Part shown: one piece after another, positions 27,129 through 35,552 of the stretch | How the letters are laid out: each line of letters opens with the position of its first letter | Numbering within the stretch: the first letter of the stretch is position 1 | From: Marinilactibacillus kalidii | Lineage (GTDB): Bacteria; Bacillota; Bacilli; Lactobacillales; Carnobacteriaceae_A | NCBI RefSeq assembly: GCF_017599325.1 | Contig: NZ_JAGFVM010000005.1 | Coordinates: forward strand, 1 to 64,000 | Direction: 5' to 3' | Length of the DNA: 64,000 bases | Notes under the pieces: model-generated | Told to the model about the DNA's origin: nothing | The model's database searches: none | The model's input: the letters and a program-made list of their open reading frames with translations, nothing else | Program-made: the position numbers and the translations under genes

Positions 27129-28055
27129 TCATTTCTTTAATTTTTGTCTCAAAATAGAAAGCTTGATTCTCATCTTATCTTTAATGGTGATAGAATTAAT
27201 TGTTTTTAATCGCCTCTTCATCATTGGTTCAACCTGACTTTGTTGTAAACCATTATAGATTGAAAGCATTTGTCTTTTAAGAAAGACTTTTTGAATAGAA
27301 GTATATCGATCCGATTGATAGTCCGTTTCAAGTAGACGAAAAATCTCCAGATAAGACTCAAAAGATTTGATTTTATGATGCGGCGTACTTTCTGTCATCG
27401 TAGAAGCTACTCTATATCTACGATGATAAAAAATCTTATCTACATATATCATTGTTTTTGATGAAATAAATACCTTCGTTGTAAAGTACTCGTCTTCATG
27501 CAAAACACCTTCTGGAAACCGGATATGTTTTGCATCCAGTAATGCCTTTTTCACCATGTATAAGCATGGTGAAGCGGAATAAGCCTTTAGGTTTTTATCT
27601 AAAAGCGTCTCCCCTTCATAAACGACATGCTCTTCAAGAACTGAGGAAAAATTGTAATCTACACTTTTTTCATATTGCTCTGCTCCATCAAAAAAGGATT
27701 GACCGTTAAATCTCACAAGATCTGCTTCGGTTTGTTGTGCTTTGAAGACAAGCGTTTCTATAGTGTTTTTTTCAATCCAATCATCTGAATCAACGAACAA
27801 AAGATAATCTCCTGTGGCCTGTTCGATGCCTTGATTCCTGATCGCGCCTTGTCCTTTGTTTTGTTTGTTGAGTGTCAATGATACATTTTTTTCGTATTGC
27901 TTTAATAAGTACGGGGTTGCATCTGTTGAGCCATCATCAATCACAATGACTTCTAGCGACTCATAAGTTTGAGCCAGTACAGTATCCATACACTCTTCAA
28001 TATATCTCTCTACATTATAGGTGGGGATAATAACTGATACTAAAGGTTTGTCCAA
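27129..28055 (-). CDS. Glycosyltransferase family 2
   Basis: A 308-residue GT-A glycosyltransferase with SVIIPTYNVERYIEECMDT, VIDDGSTDATPYLL, NKGQGAIRNQGI, FVDSDDWIE and LHEDEYFTTKVF. It starts with TTG, with AAGGAG about 9 bases upstream. The C-terminus is strongly basic (KDKMRIKLSILRQKLKK). It follows the flippase gene by about 30 bases and is the last gene before the wecB leader. Donor and acceptor unknown. Confidence 0.88.
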   Translation of the reverse strand: MDKPLVSVIIPTYNVERYIEECMDTVLAQTYESLEVIVIDDGSTDATPYLLKQYEKNVSLTLNKQNKGQGAIRNQGIEQATGDYLLFVDSDDWIEKNTIETLVFKAQQTEADLVRFNGQSFFDGAEQYEKSVDYNFSSVLEEHVVYEGETLLDKNLKAYSASPCLYMVKKALLDAKHIRFPEGVLHEDEYFTTKVFISSKTMIYVDKIFYHRRYRVASTMTESTPHHKIKSFESYLEIFRLLETDYQSDRYTSIQKVFLKRQMLSIYNGLQQSQVEPMMKRRLKTINSITIKDKMRIKLSILRQKLKK

Positions 28056-28086
28056 ATTACATGCTCCTTTTTATACTGACTTACCG

Positions 28087-29526
28087 TTAGGGCATTTTTT
28101 CTAAACTTTTTGCACTGATCAATTCCGCTTTTAACCGTTTAAATTCACCAGTAATGAGCAATCCGACAAGCCATACAATCAAAAATAAGCTACCTTTGAT
28201 TAAAAGATTCACTAGCCAAAAGTAATTTAGCGGTGGTAAAAGTAGATATACAATCACTTGCATAATAGCCATCAAGACAGGCTTAACTAACACTGCGCCA
28301 TATTCTAACATTGAAGATTGGAATAATTTGACCATCAATAAATAATTCGCTTGGATAAAATTACAGAAAAAGGCGAATACTAAGAAAGCCGCTACGTATT
28401 CAATTCTTCCAAATAAAATCCCAGTAATAATACCAGCTACATTCAGGGTAGTTGATAATATTCCTGATAAAAGTAATAAATCAGTCCGATTACCTGATTG
28501 GAAGACGCCTCCTGTTGAAGAAAGAAGCATTTGTATCCATACAGAAAGACCAAGGATTTGAAGTGTCGGTGCACTAGGCGCCCAGTTTTGACCAAATACG
28601 AGCACGATATCATTAGCAGCGAAAAAAATCAAAACTGATAAGGGCATTCCTACAATAGCCAATATATTGGCTAACTTCAAATATACTGCTTTGATTCGCT
28701 CTGTCTCTTTCTCGTACTCAGACATAATGGGATGAATAACAGATGTCACTAAGCTCGTTAGTATTTGGTTAGGATAAAGCGAGATCTGATAAGCTCGATC
28801 ATAATAGCCTAAGGCACTTTGCGAAATGACGCGGCCAATCAATAGATTATCTAAGTTCCTTGAAAAGTAATTGATGAAATTAAATAGAAATTGGTTTTTT
28901 GAGAATGCATAGATTTTTTTAAGGGGTGCCCACTCAAATTTAACTGTAAAAGCAGATTGTGTTTTAAAATAAAAAATAATAAAAATCGTTGCTGCTCTTG
29001 CTGTATTTCCTATAATCAAAGAATAATAGCTAAAGCCTAGGAACGCCAAAACAACCGATACAACTCCAAATATCAGTGAGCCAATAATCGTCACCAGGTT
29101 TACGGTTTTGAAATCTTGCTCTCTGAGTAGTAGGGATTGTGGTACTACTAATGCACCATAGAAGAATACGCAGATTGCGAGTATGACACTAATCGAAACA
29201 AATGCATCGTTGTTGTAAAAGGCGGCTAATGGTCTACCTAAAAATAGGAAAATCACACTTAGTAATAATGCTAAATAGATACTGAAAGTGAAAATAGAAT
29301 GTATTTCCGTCCGCTTTAAAGTCTTGTTCTGTATAATAGCCGGTCCTAAACCAAAGTCAGCTAGCAATTGAAAGAAAACAAGAAAGATATTCACAGTGGC
29401 TACTATTCCTAGTTCTTCAGAGATCAATAGTCTACCTAAGAATATTTGTACAATAAACTGGATGACTACAACTGCATATTTTCCAATTGAGGTATAAAAA
29501 ATCCCTTTTTTAAATTGCTCGAACAT
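28087..29526 (-). CDS. Lipopolysaccharide/polysaccharide flippase (MOP superfamily, Wzx-like)
   Basis: A 479-residue membrane protein with about 12-14 helices. The N-terminus FKKGIFYTSIGKYAVVVIQF, LISEELGIVATVNIFLVFFQLLADFGLGPAIIQ and the SQSALGYYDRAYQISLYP segment are typical of the WzxC/TuaB-like branch of the MOP superfamily. Expected to move the lipid-linked repeat unit across the membrane. It lies between two GT2 genes at the start of the main operon. It is clearly different from the flippase encoded at 3823-5349, which belongs to another branch. Confidence 0.88.
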   Translation of the reverse strand: MFEQFKKGIFYTSIGKYAVVVIQFIVQIFLGRLLISEELGIVATVNIFLVFFQLLADFGLGPAIIQNKTLKRTEIHSIFTFSIYLALLLSVIFLFLGRPLAAFYNNDAFVSISVILAICVFFYGALVVPQSLLLREQDFKTVNLVTIIGSLIFGVVSVVLAFLGFSYYSLIIGNTARAATIFIIFYFKTQSAFTVKFEWAPLKKIYAFSKNQFLFNFINYFSRNLDNLLIGRVISQSALGYYDRAYQISLYPNQILTSLVTSVIHPIMSEYEKETERIKAVYLKLANILAIVGMPLSVLIFFAANDIVLVFGQNWAPSAPTLQILGLSVWIQMLLSSTGGVFQSGNRTDLLLLSGILSTTLNVAGIITGILFGRIEYVAAFLVFAFFCNFIQANYLLMVKLFQSSMLEYGAVLVKPVLMAIMQVIVYLLLPPLNYFWLVNLLIKGSLFLIVWLVGLLITGEFKRLKAELISAKSLEKMP

Positions 29527-29558
29527 AATGAAACTCCTACTCTTACTTTATTTATATC

Positions 29559-30614
29559 TTATGTTAAAAAAAATTTCTTGATTTTTTTAAATGCACTGTT
29601 ATATCTCGTAGCAGATGCATTTCTTCTTTCCATCAACTTAAGGGCTGGTAAGTACTGTCCCTTTTGAATTCTCTGATGCAAAAGATATCTAAATGGGTTG
29701 GATTCTTTTAAGTCCTGATTCACGACATAGTGTTGAATATTTTCATCTTCACAGATCACACTAAGCCACTCGACTTTTTCCTCTTCTGTCATTGGACAAT
29801 CAGGATGTGTAAGGTTTGCCAATTCAAGATAAACGGGATGCCAGAATTCTTGTTTCAATAAATCATTGAAAGCTTGTTCTCTTCCCCAATGTTCAATCAG
29901 ACTTTTGAACTGAAGCGCAATATTTAATTCCATCACAAATCGATCTTCTCTGTATCGGTTGACCGCTGATCCATCATGTGTGACATAGTGATAGTACTCT
30001 TTGCGGTTGATTGCTACATGTGCGATTTCTCTATAAACATTCAGATTGAACAAAGCGTCTTGCCCTAGTTTTTGATCCGTAAATCGAATATTATGTTTTT
30101 TTAAATAAGAACGCTTATATAGTTTATTCCATAAGGCATAAGGTGTGAAATGATAATAGTTTCGAAAGTGGTCACGGAATCCTTTTTGTGATTGGAAATG
30201 CGGCTGCCTTGGCAACAAGATTTCACGCTCACGAGGGTTCCCTTCCACTTCTTTTGTATATCCGAATACGACAACTTCAGCATCTCTGGTTTCAGCCATT
30301 CGGTAGTTTTCTGCTAGAAGTGTCGGCTTGAAGTAATCATCTGGATCAGCAAAATAAATGTATTTACCTCTAGCGATTCTAAGTCCGGCATTTCTGGCTT
30401 TACCCGATCCTTGATTCTCTTGATGGATCACTTGAATGATGAGGGGTTCCTCTTCAGCAAACTGATCACAAATCTCCCCTGAGTTATCTGTAGAACCGTC
30501 GTTAACGAGAATCAATTCGAAGTCCATTTTCGTCTGATTCAAAGCAGACTGAATAGCCCTCGGCAAATGAGCTGAGACATTAAAAACTGGCATAATAATG
30601 GATACATCGAACAT
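29559..30614 (-). CDS. Glycosyltransferase family 2, first gene of the capsule operon
   Basis: A 351-residue GT-A glycosyltransferase. It shows VSIIMPVFNVSAHLPRAIQS, LVNDGSTDNSGEICDQ, NQGSGKARNAGL, FADPDDYFKP and QKLGQDALFNL. The C-terminus is basic (RYNSAFKKIKKFFL). The ATG has AGGAGAG 6 bases upstream, and the extended -10 at 30676-30681 probably drives it and the genes downstream. Sugar specificity is unknown. Confidence 0.88.
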   Translation of the reverse strand: MFDVSIIMPVFNVSAHLPRAIQSALNQTKMDFELILVNDGSTDNSGEICDQFAEEEPLIIQVIHQENQGSGKARNAGLRIARGKYIYFADPDDYFKPTLLAENYRMAETRDAEVVVFGYTKEVEGNPREREILLPRQPHFQSQKGFRDHFRNYYHFTPYALWNKLYKRSYLKKHNIRFTDQKLGQDALFNLNVYREIAHVAINRKEYYHYVTHDGSAVNRYREDRFVMELNIALQFKSLIEHWGREQAFNDLLKQEFWHPVYLELANLTHPDCPMTEEEKVEWLSVICEDENIQHYVVNQDLKESNPFRYLLHQRIQKGQYLPALKLMERRNASATRYNSAFKKIKKFFLT

Positions 30615-30675
30615 AAGATCTCTCCTAGAATCTTTTTATTTAGAAATTCACTTCTATTTTATAGCAATTCTATTT

Positions 30676-30707
30676 ATTATAACACAGCCTATCGAAACTA
30701 TTATCAA
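30676..30707 (-). promoter_or_regulatory. Candidate promoter of the main capsule operon
   Basis: Minus-strand TGTTATAAT is a full extended -10, about 62 bases upstream of the first glycosyltransferase start. TTGATA lies 20 bases further upstream, too far for an ideal -35, so the extended -10 may dominate. Confidence 0.5.
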
Positions 30708-30730
30708 TTTTTTATAAAATATTATGTATA

Positions 30731-30773
30731 AAAATAACCTAGAAAGCAGCTAACTACTTCTAGGTTATTTAAT
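30731..30773 (-). terminator. Terminator after the nuclease gene
   Basis: On the minus strand AATAACCTAGAAG pairs with CTTTCTAGGTTATT around a short loop, followed by TTTAT. It lies 16 bases after the stop codon of the ExeM/NucH-like gene. Confidence 0.85.
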
Positions 30774-30788
30774 TTTACCGTTTTCTTA

Positions 30789-33700
30789 CTATAGCCAACC
30801 AAATATACCTTTTTTAAAGATATTTTGGATGGCGTTGAGTGTTTTGTTGACTGTCTTCACGACTTGTTTAATCACTTTATTGGTTTTCTTAATCACATGT
30901 TCGATAAATGAGTCTTTTTCTTTTGCTGGTTCTTCTTCCTCTTCTGAATCATCCTCTTGTTCTTCCCCATCGCCCGGTTCGTCACCTGGTGTACCTTCAT
31001 CTGGATTATCAGATGGTTCTTCTGGCAAGGTAGGATCTGTTGGATCTGCTGTAGCAGAGAAGTCGATTTGCACCATGACTGGATCATGATCACTTGCTCG
31101 TCCTGATTCGTCAGTGAAATCTGCATTGATTTTCAACATATCGATTTCCGTACGATCAACCAGTTGATTGGATACTAAGATATGATCCAATACTTGAGAG
31201 CTTCCTTGGTAGACGTAAGAATATCTCTCTTCTTCTGGTACAGCATTGACCATATTGGTCATATAGTCTCCTTCATGAATCTCCAACGCTTTTGTCCATT
31301 GGAAATCATTGAAATCACCCATCGAAACAATATTAGCATCTGGATTTGCTGTTTTAACGGTTTCTACAAATCCTGCCACTGCTTCAGCGATTTGTGTTCT
31401 TTGATCTTCACTTCTATATTGAATGGGATGATTTTGACCAAAGGTCGCATCATCTCCTCGTTTTGAGTTCCAATGGTTAATGATGGTGATAACTTGTTCA
31501 CCATTGAATTCAAATTGTGCTGCCAAAGGTTTTCGTGAACTATTTAATGCACTATTCGTGGGATCAATTCTTCCTGGGTTCAAAGTTAAGTTTCCATCTG
31601 CATAGCCAACGGATGATGTTGCATCTCCTTTTTCAATCGAATCAACGAATGAGACACGTTCAGGATTGTATAAGAATCCTACTTGAATATTCGCATTTGG
31701 TTGTCCACCATCTTGGTTCATCAACGGATCAATATTTATATACTCATAGCGCGTACCAGAGACTTCGAATATCGTATCTACGAGTCGCTGATACGATTGG
31801 TCAGCTGCTGGACCTCCCGCATCCGGGCCGTCGTTGTCTTGCACTTCCGTGACCCCTACAATATCTGGGCTCTTCATGACATTACCAATCGCATTTGCCA
31901 AGCGATTTGCTTTTTCATTGGATGTTTGTTTAGTCGCTGCCGCAAAGTTTTCCAAATTGTAAGAAGCAACAGTCAAGTGATTTTCTTTTGGTTCAATAAA
32001 CGTTGTTTGCGGTTGATGATTTGCTGGCTGATGAATCGCCCGCATATCTGCAAGGTCTGTATAAATTTTATAGTTACCGTAGTCATACATCACTACCCCC
32101 GTCAGTGATCCCTCGAAACGATCACCTGTCAATACATTGAAATCTCTTGCTTGAGTATTCGGTTGTGGTCTAAATCCGATTCGCTGTGCGTTCAGGTCAT
32201 CTTCTTTTAATAGAATACCACCGTTAACGGTTTCGGCTTCTACTGAGTCCAATACGGTCACCACATCTCCATGTTCCTGCGGTGATACAGCGCGGACATC
32301 TTCTACCATAACACGCATGGCTTCGATTGATTCCCAGAAATCGATGGCATATTTTTCTGGATCAAATAGCTCAAATCCTTCTGGAGAGATTACTTCGTCG
32401 GGAACGGAATCAACGAGAAGCGCTTCAGGTAATTCCATGCCTTGCTCTAAAGTCGTGACGGATCCACCACGATCATTTCGTGCATTGATTTGTGTGACGG
32501 ATAAGTCTGTGGTTGCTTTTTCATCGAATCCATCAATATAGTATTCGCTGACTTGACCTGTTACAGCAACGAGATCTCCGATTTCTACTGCTGGTGCAAA
32601 GTTTTTGCCGCCTAGATAAACTACAACTGCCTCTGATGTGTTTGGGTCATTGTCTACGAGATTATCTGGTGTTTGAATGTGCATGTACATAGCACCGCGA
32701 ATCTCATATGTGTACGTTACGATACCTTCTACATTAGATACATTCGTTCCATCCATTGGTGAAACATGACCTGGTCCTTGAATATCATGAATCTTGATGC
32801 CTGTTTCTGCATCGTAGACGATGTATTCAAAACTAGCTACTGTACTTGCTTCAAGTCCCTCTTTTATTGAGATTGCTTTTAGTGTCAAGCTTTCTTCAAG
32901 TGTGATGGGTTCAGTATAGCGTGTGTCTTCTACTGTCGGTTCTGTCCCGTCAGTCGTGTAATAGATTTCAGCATCTGCCGTTTCAGAAGTCAATTCCACA
33001 GGCGTCCCGCTTGCAACGGTTCCAGATTGAATACTTGCTTGAGGTGCTACCGCTATAGAAGAATCGAGCAGTAAATCTTGTTCGCTTCTCGGAATCACTT
33101 GCCATGTTTGATTATAGACTTGCACAATACCGGCTATAGATTCATAGGTGCTACCAACTTGAATATCTAAAGTGTTTTGTTCATCTCTCAGTATGAATTC
33201 TTGTCCATCAGCTTTTACTTTGTAGTTAGTTGCGGTTGCGAATGAACCATCAACAGATAATATTTCTACATCCTTAAAAGAAACAAGTTTGGATTCATTT
33301 GCTTGGATATCTGCTCCTGAGATGGTTGCTGGCTGTAATTCTGTTCCATCTTCTACATCGTGTACCTCAACAGTTTGTAATTGGACCAGGTTGTTATATT
33401 GACCCAAAGTACCCGAAACAGTTACTTTCTGACCAACTCCTGCTTGGATAGCGCTCGCAGGATAAATGGCTAGTGCGCCAGTCTCATCCTCTAAATGAAC
33501 CGTGTTACTCAGTCTAGCTGTTACTGTTCCGCTAACTTTTACTTGGCTGTTCAATCCTTTTTCACGAGCCTCAGCGATACTCATCAAGGCAACTTCTGGA
33601 GTTTCTTCTGGTTCTTCAGGATTTTCAGGTACTTCTGGCACTGTTTCTCCTGGCTCTTCAGGCGTTGTATCTATTGGCACGCCCGTCATAACATGTGATC

Positions 33701-34298
33701 CAAGATAATCAAATGTATCCGTTGGGTACGTGGTCCATTCTACTGACGGGTCGAATACATCTGTAGCGATGGTGTCTCCTTTTAGAATATCTGGATTACG
33801 AACAAGGGTAACGTCTTTCCCCCAGTCAATACGTTCGCCTACTTGACCGAAGACATCAACGATTTGACCATTATCTCGCAAAACGAGTGCATCATCACCA
33901 TTGTAAGCCGTGATTCCTCCATGCGTTTCGTCTGCATATCCAAGTAATGCTTCCGATGCTCTTGGATTTACAATTACGAGCGTATCGCCGTGTTCAAGGA
34001 TTCCATTGAGAGGGTATGTACTATTTGGGTTAACTGCTCCGTTTGGATAAAGCTCTACTTGATAGCCATCTAAATCCACCGCTTGACCTGTTCCATTATA
34101 GATTTCAAATGCTTTATTATTACTAGAGCCTTCTACGTACGCTGAGAAAATCAAGCTCTCCGCATATGTATGTTCGTTAACTGACTGTTCTGTTTCTTCC
34201 TCTGCTGGTGCTATAGAAGCTGCTGTTACAACTGACACGGGTAAGGTCGTTACAATCAACGAGGCACTTAAAACTGTTTGAATCCATTTTCTTATCAT
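30789..34298 (-). CDS. Large secreted ExeM/NucH-like extracellular nuclease with lamin-tail domain
   Basis: Predicted extracellular DNase of 1169 residues. Order: signal peptide (1-27), lamin-tail domain (about 45-165), acidic Pro/Glu linker (about 205-235), OB-like domain (about 237-410), chitobiase/hexosaminidase-C-like repeat (about 425-492), an ExeM/NucH central region (about 500-770) and an endonuclease/exonuclease/phosphatase domain (about 774-1080). Catalytic-type motifs are ASYNLENF, GVTEVQDND, NHWNSKRGDD, SMGDFND and SDHDPVMV. The tail is acidic then basic-amphipathic, with no LPXTG. ATG at 34298 is preferred because AGGAGAG lies 6 bases before it; an upstream ATG would put that site inside the gene. 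TTTACA repeats upstream suggest phosphate-starvation control. Confidence 0.88.
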   Translation of the reverse strand: MIRKWIQTVLSASLIVTTLPVSVVTAASIAPAEEETEQSVNEHTYAESLIFSAYVEGSSNNKAFEIYNGTGQAVDLDGYQVELYPNGAVNPNSTYPLNGILEHGDTLVIVNPRASEALLGYADETHGGITAYNGDDALVLRDNGQIVDVFGQVGERIDWGKDVTLVRNPDILKGDTIATDVFDPSVEWTTYPTDTFDYLGSHVMTGVPIDTTPEEPGETVPEVPENPEEPEETPEVALMSIAEAREKGLNSQVKVSGTVTARLSNTVHLEDETGALAIYPASAIQAGVGQKVTVSGTLGQYNNLVQLQTVEVHDVEDGTELQPATISGADIQANESKLVSFKDVEILSVDGSFATATNYKVKADGQEFILRDEQNTLDIQVGSTYESIAGIVQVYNQTWQVIPRSEQDLLLDSSIAVAPQASIQSGTVASGTPVELTSETADAEIYYTTDGTEPTVEDTRYTEPITLEESLTLKAISIKEGLEASTVASFEYIVYDAETGIKIHDIQGPGHVSPMDGTNVSNVEGIVTYTYEIRGAMYMHIQTPDNLVDNDPNTSEAVVVYLGGKNFAPAVEIGDLVAVTGQVSEYYIDGFDEKATTDLSVTQINARNDRGGSVTTLEQGMELPEALLVDSVPDEVISPEGFELFDPEKYAIDFWESIEAMRVMVEDVRAVSPQEHGDVVTVLDSVEAETVNGGILLKEDDLNAQRIGFRPQPNTQARDFNVLTGDRFEGSLTGVVMYDYGNYKIYTDLADMRAIHQPANHQPQTTFIEPKENHLTVASYNLENFAAATKQTSNEKANRLANAIGNVMKSPDIVGVTEVQDNDGPDAGGPAADQSYQRLVDTIFEVSGTRYEYINIDPLMNQDGGQPNANIQVGFLYNPERVSFVDSIEKGDATSSVGYADGNLTLNPGRIDPTNSALNSSRKPLAAQFEFNGEQVITIINHWNSKRGDDATFGQNHPIQYRSEDQRTQIAEAVAGFVETVKTANPDANIVSMGDFNDFQWTKALEIHEGDYMTNMVNAVPEEERYSYVYQGSSQVLDHILVSNQLVDRTEIDMLKINADFTDESGRASDHDPVMVQIDFSATADPTDPTLPEEPSDNPDEGTPGDEPGDGEEQEDDSEEEEEPAKEKDSFIEHVIKKTNKVIKQVVKTVNKTLNAIQNIFKKGIFGWL

Positions 34299-34359
34299 CT
34301 TTTTCTCTCCTTTTGGTTTCATTCAGGTGCTTTTACATTGTAACAAACCTCAAACAGAA

Positions 34360-34413
34360 AGTTTAGTGTATCTTTCGTAAATTTGTAAATCAAATGTAAA
34401 CAAAATCTGTAAT
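34360..34413 (-). promoter_or_regulatory. PhoP-box-like TTTACA repeats over the nuclease promoter
   Basis: On the coding strand TTTACA occurs at 34400-34395 and 34389-34384, exactly 11 bases apart, followed by TTTACG at 34381-34376. The second copy could serve as -35 for TAAACT at 34365-34360 (18-base spacer). The pattern matches the TTHACA-N4-6 repeats bound by PhoP; read on the other strand it also fits TGTWAH-N5-TGTWAH of WalR. Confidence 0.5.
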
Positions 34414-34473
34414 TCGAGATAAATATAACTTAAAAGCGAACTATAACAATAATAATATCGATATTGTTTTGAA

Positions 34474-34515
34474 TTTAAAAGGTATATGCCGATTCGGCAT
34501 ATACCTTTTAAAATT
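34474..34515. terminator. Palindromic terminator after the Doc-like gene
   Basis: GGTATATGCCG and CGGCATATACC pair around a 3-base loop, flanked by AAAA and TTTT, so it can act on both strands. It ends one base before the stop codon region of the Doc-like gene. Confidence 0.75.
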
Positions 34516-34516
34516 G

Positions 34517-34924
34517 CTATTTGTAATTCATAGTCAAATTTCCTACTACAAATCTTTTCAGTTCATCGAAAGAAATATTAATATCTTCGTTTTTCTCGAC
34601 GACTGACATAATGAAATCGATATATTCTTGATTTTGCCAATTAGACGCATATCCATTTCGCTGAAAAAACACTTCAGTAGCTGCTAACGAAGTTCTTTTA
34701 TTCCCATTATGAAATAACTGTTTACAAGCAATACCAATTAATAGTATCGCACCCTTATCGTATATAGTGGGATAAATTTCCCTATCAAAAATAATTTTTT
34801 TAGGATTTTCGATTACTGCAACTAGCGCATTTTTCTCTTTTACACCAATTATTTCCGCAGGAGAATAGCGCTCAATAATCTTTCTATCGATGTAAACAAG
34901 TTCATTTTCCTTAATATAGTGCAT
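34517..34924 (-). CDS. Doc-like (Fic family) toxin with altered Fic motif
   Basis: A 135-residue protein of the death-on-curing branch of the Fic family, which in the P1 prototype phosphorylates EF-Tu. The family fold is visible, but the active-site motif reads QLFHNGNKR (residues 69-77). The glycine-Asn-Lys-Arg half is intact while the histidine expected at position 69 is glutamine. That histidine is the catalytic base in studied Fic/Doc enzymes, so this copy may be inactive or use different chemistry. The start is two bases after the stop of the AbrB-domain gene, the usual antitoxin-then-toxin order. The function as a toxin is inferred from family and pairing. Confidence 0.75.
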   Translation of the reverse strand: MHYIKENELVYIDRKIIERYSPAEIIGVKEKNALVAVIENPKKIIFDREIYPTIYDKGAILLIGIACKQLFHNGNKRTSLAATEVFFQRNGYASNWQNQEYIDFIMSVVEKNEDINISFDELKRFVVGNLTMNYK

Positions 34925-34926
34925 TT

Positions 34927-35316
34927 TTACTTATCGACCAGTGATTTCATAACACTATCATATTTATCAAAGTAATCATCTAAGATAGAATCTAGACCTT
35001 CATCAGCTTTTGGACTATTGCTTTCATTAACTTTCGACAACAAAACAGTCTCTTCACTTCTATTTTCTTTATCAATATTTACTGTGATAAACTGAATATC
35101 ATCTCCAGGCTTGGCACTCAATGCATTTAATACATCTTCCGGAACTGAAATCACAACGCTATTTCCAGTCTTTCTCAATTTAAAAGTATCGATAACTTTA
35201 CTAGATCGTTTATTGCTTCTAGCTCGAGCATATTGGTAAGAGCGCTTGATCTTTCCTCCTTTCGAGCTTTTCACATTCTCCGTTGTCTCTTTATGGTTCG
35301 CTTGATATTTATTCAT
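34927..35316 (-). CDS. AbrB/MazE-type antitoxin partner of the Doc-like gene
   Basis: A 129-residue protein. The first 40 residues are basic and rich in Lys, Arg and Ser. A swapped-hairpin AbrB/MazE domain follows (about 42-80: FKLRKTGNSVVISVPEDVLNAL and PGDDIQFI). The acidic C-terminal helix LDSILDDYFDKYDSVM would be the toxin-binding tail by analogy with Phd. ATG at 35316 is chosen because TAGGAGAG lies 6-8 bases before it; an ATG 6 bases upstream is too close to that site. It probably represses its own operon; the large inverted repeat upstream is a candidate operator. Confidence 0.75.
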   Translation of the reverse strand: MNKYQANHKETTENVKSSKGGKIKRSYQYARARSNKRSSKVIDTFKLRKTGNSVVISVPEDVLNALSAKPGDDIQFITVNIDKENRSEETVLLSKVNESNSPKADEGLDSILDDYFDKYDSVMKSLVDK

Positions 35317-35388
35317 TTTCATCTCTCCTATAATTATTACTGTCAATTTGTTTTTATTCTCATTTTTTAGTTATTATTTTTATTCTAG

Positions 35389-35442
35389 CTATTGAGAAAG
35401 ACTGTATATACAGTATACAGTATATACAGTCTTTCTCAATAG
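35389..35442. repeat. 54-bp inverted repeat with perfect 22-bp arms
   Basis: Arms 35389-35410 and 35421-35442 are exact reverse complements around a 10-base spacer that itself reads CAGTATACAG. It contains several TATACAG/CTGTATA units and, on the minus strand, TTGAGA-N16-TATACT, a possible promoter for the antitoxin-toxin pair. It lies 73 bases upstream of the antitoxin start, in the divergent region with galE. Operator for the AbrB-type antitoxin is the favoured reading; a transcript hairpin is the alternative. Confidence 0.7.
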
Positions 35443-35552
35443 AAATTTTTAAAATGCAGCGTCTGCTCTCTTGTGGTAAAATAAATTGAACATAAAAAGG
35501 GTTACAACATACCTTGTACTTGAAAATTTACAATAATCAAAGGAGCGATACT

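Noticed and set aside
30829-33708. Several plus-strand open frames within the nuclease gene
   Set aside because: They lie wholly inside a well-supported gene, lack ribosome sites, and have compositions explained by the opposite strand.
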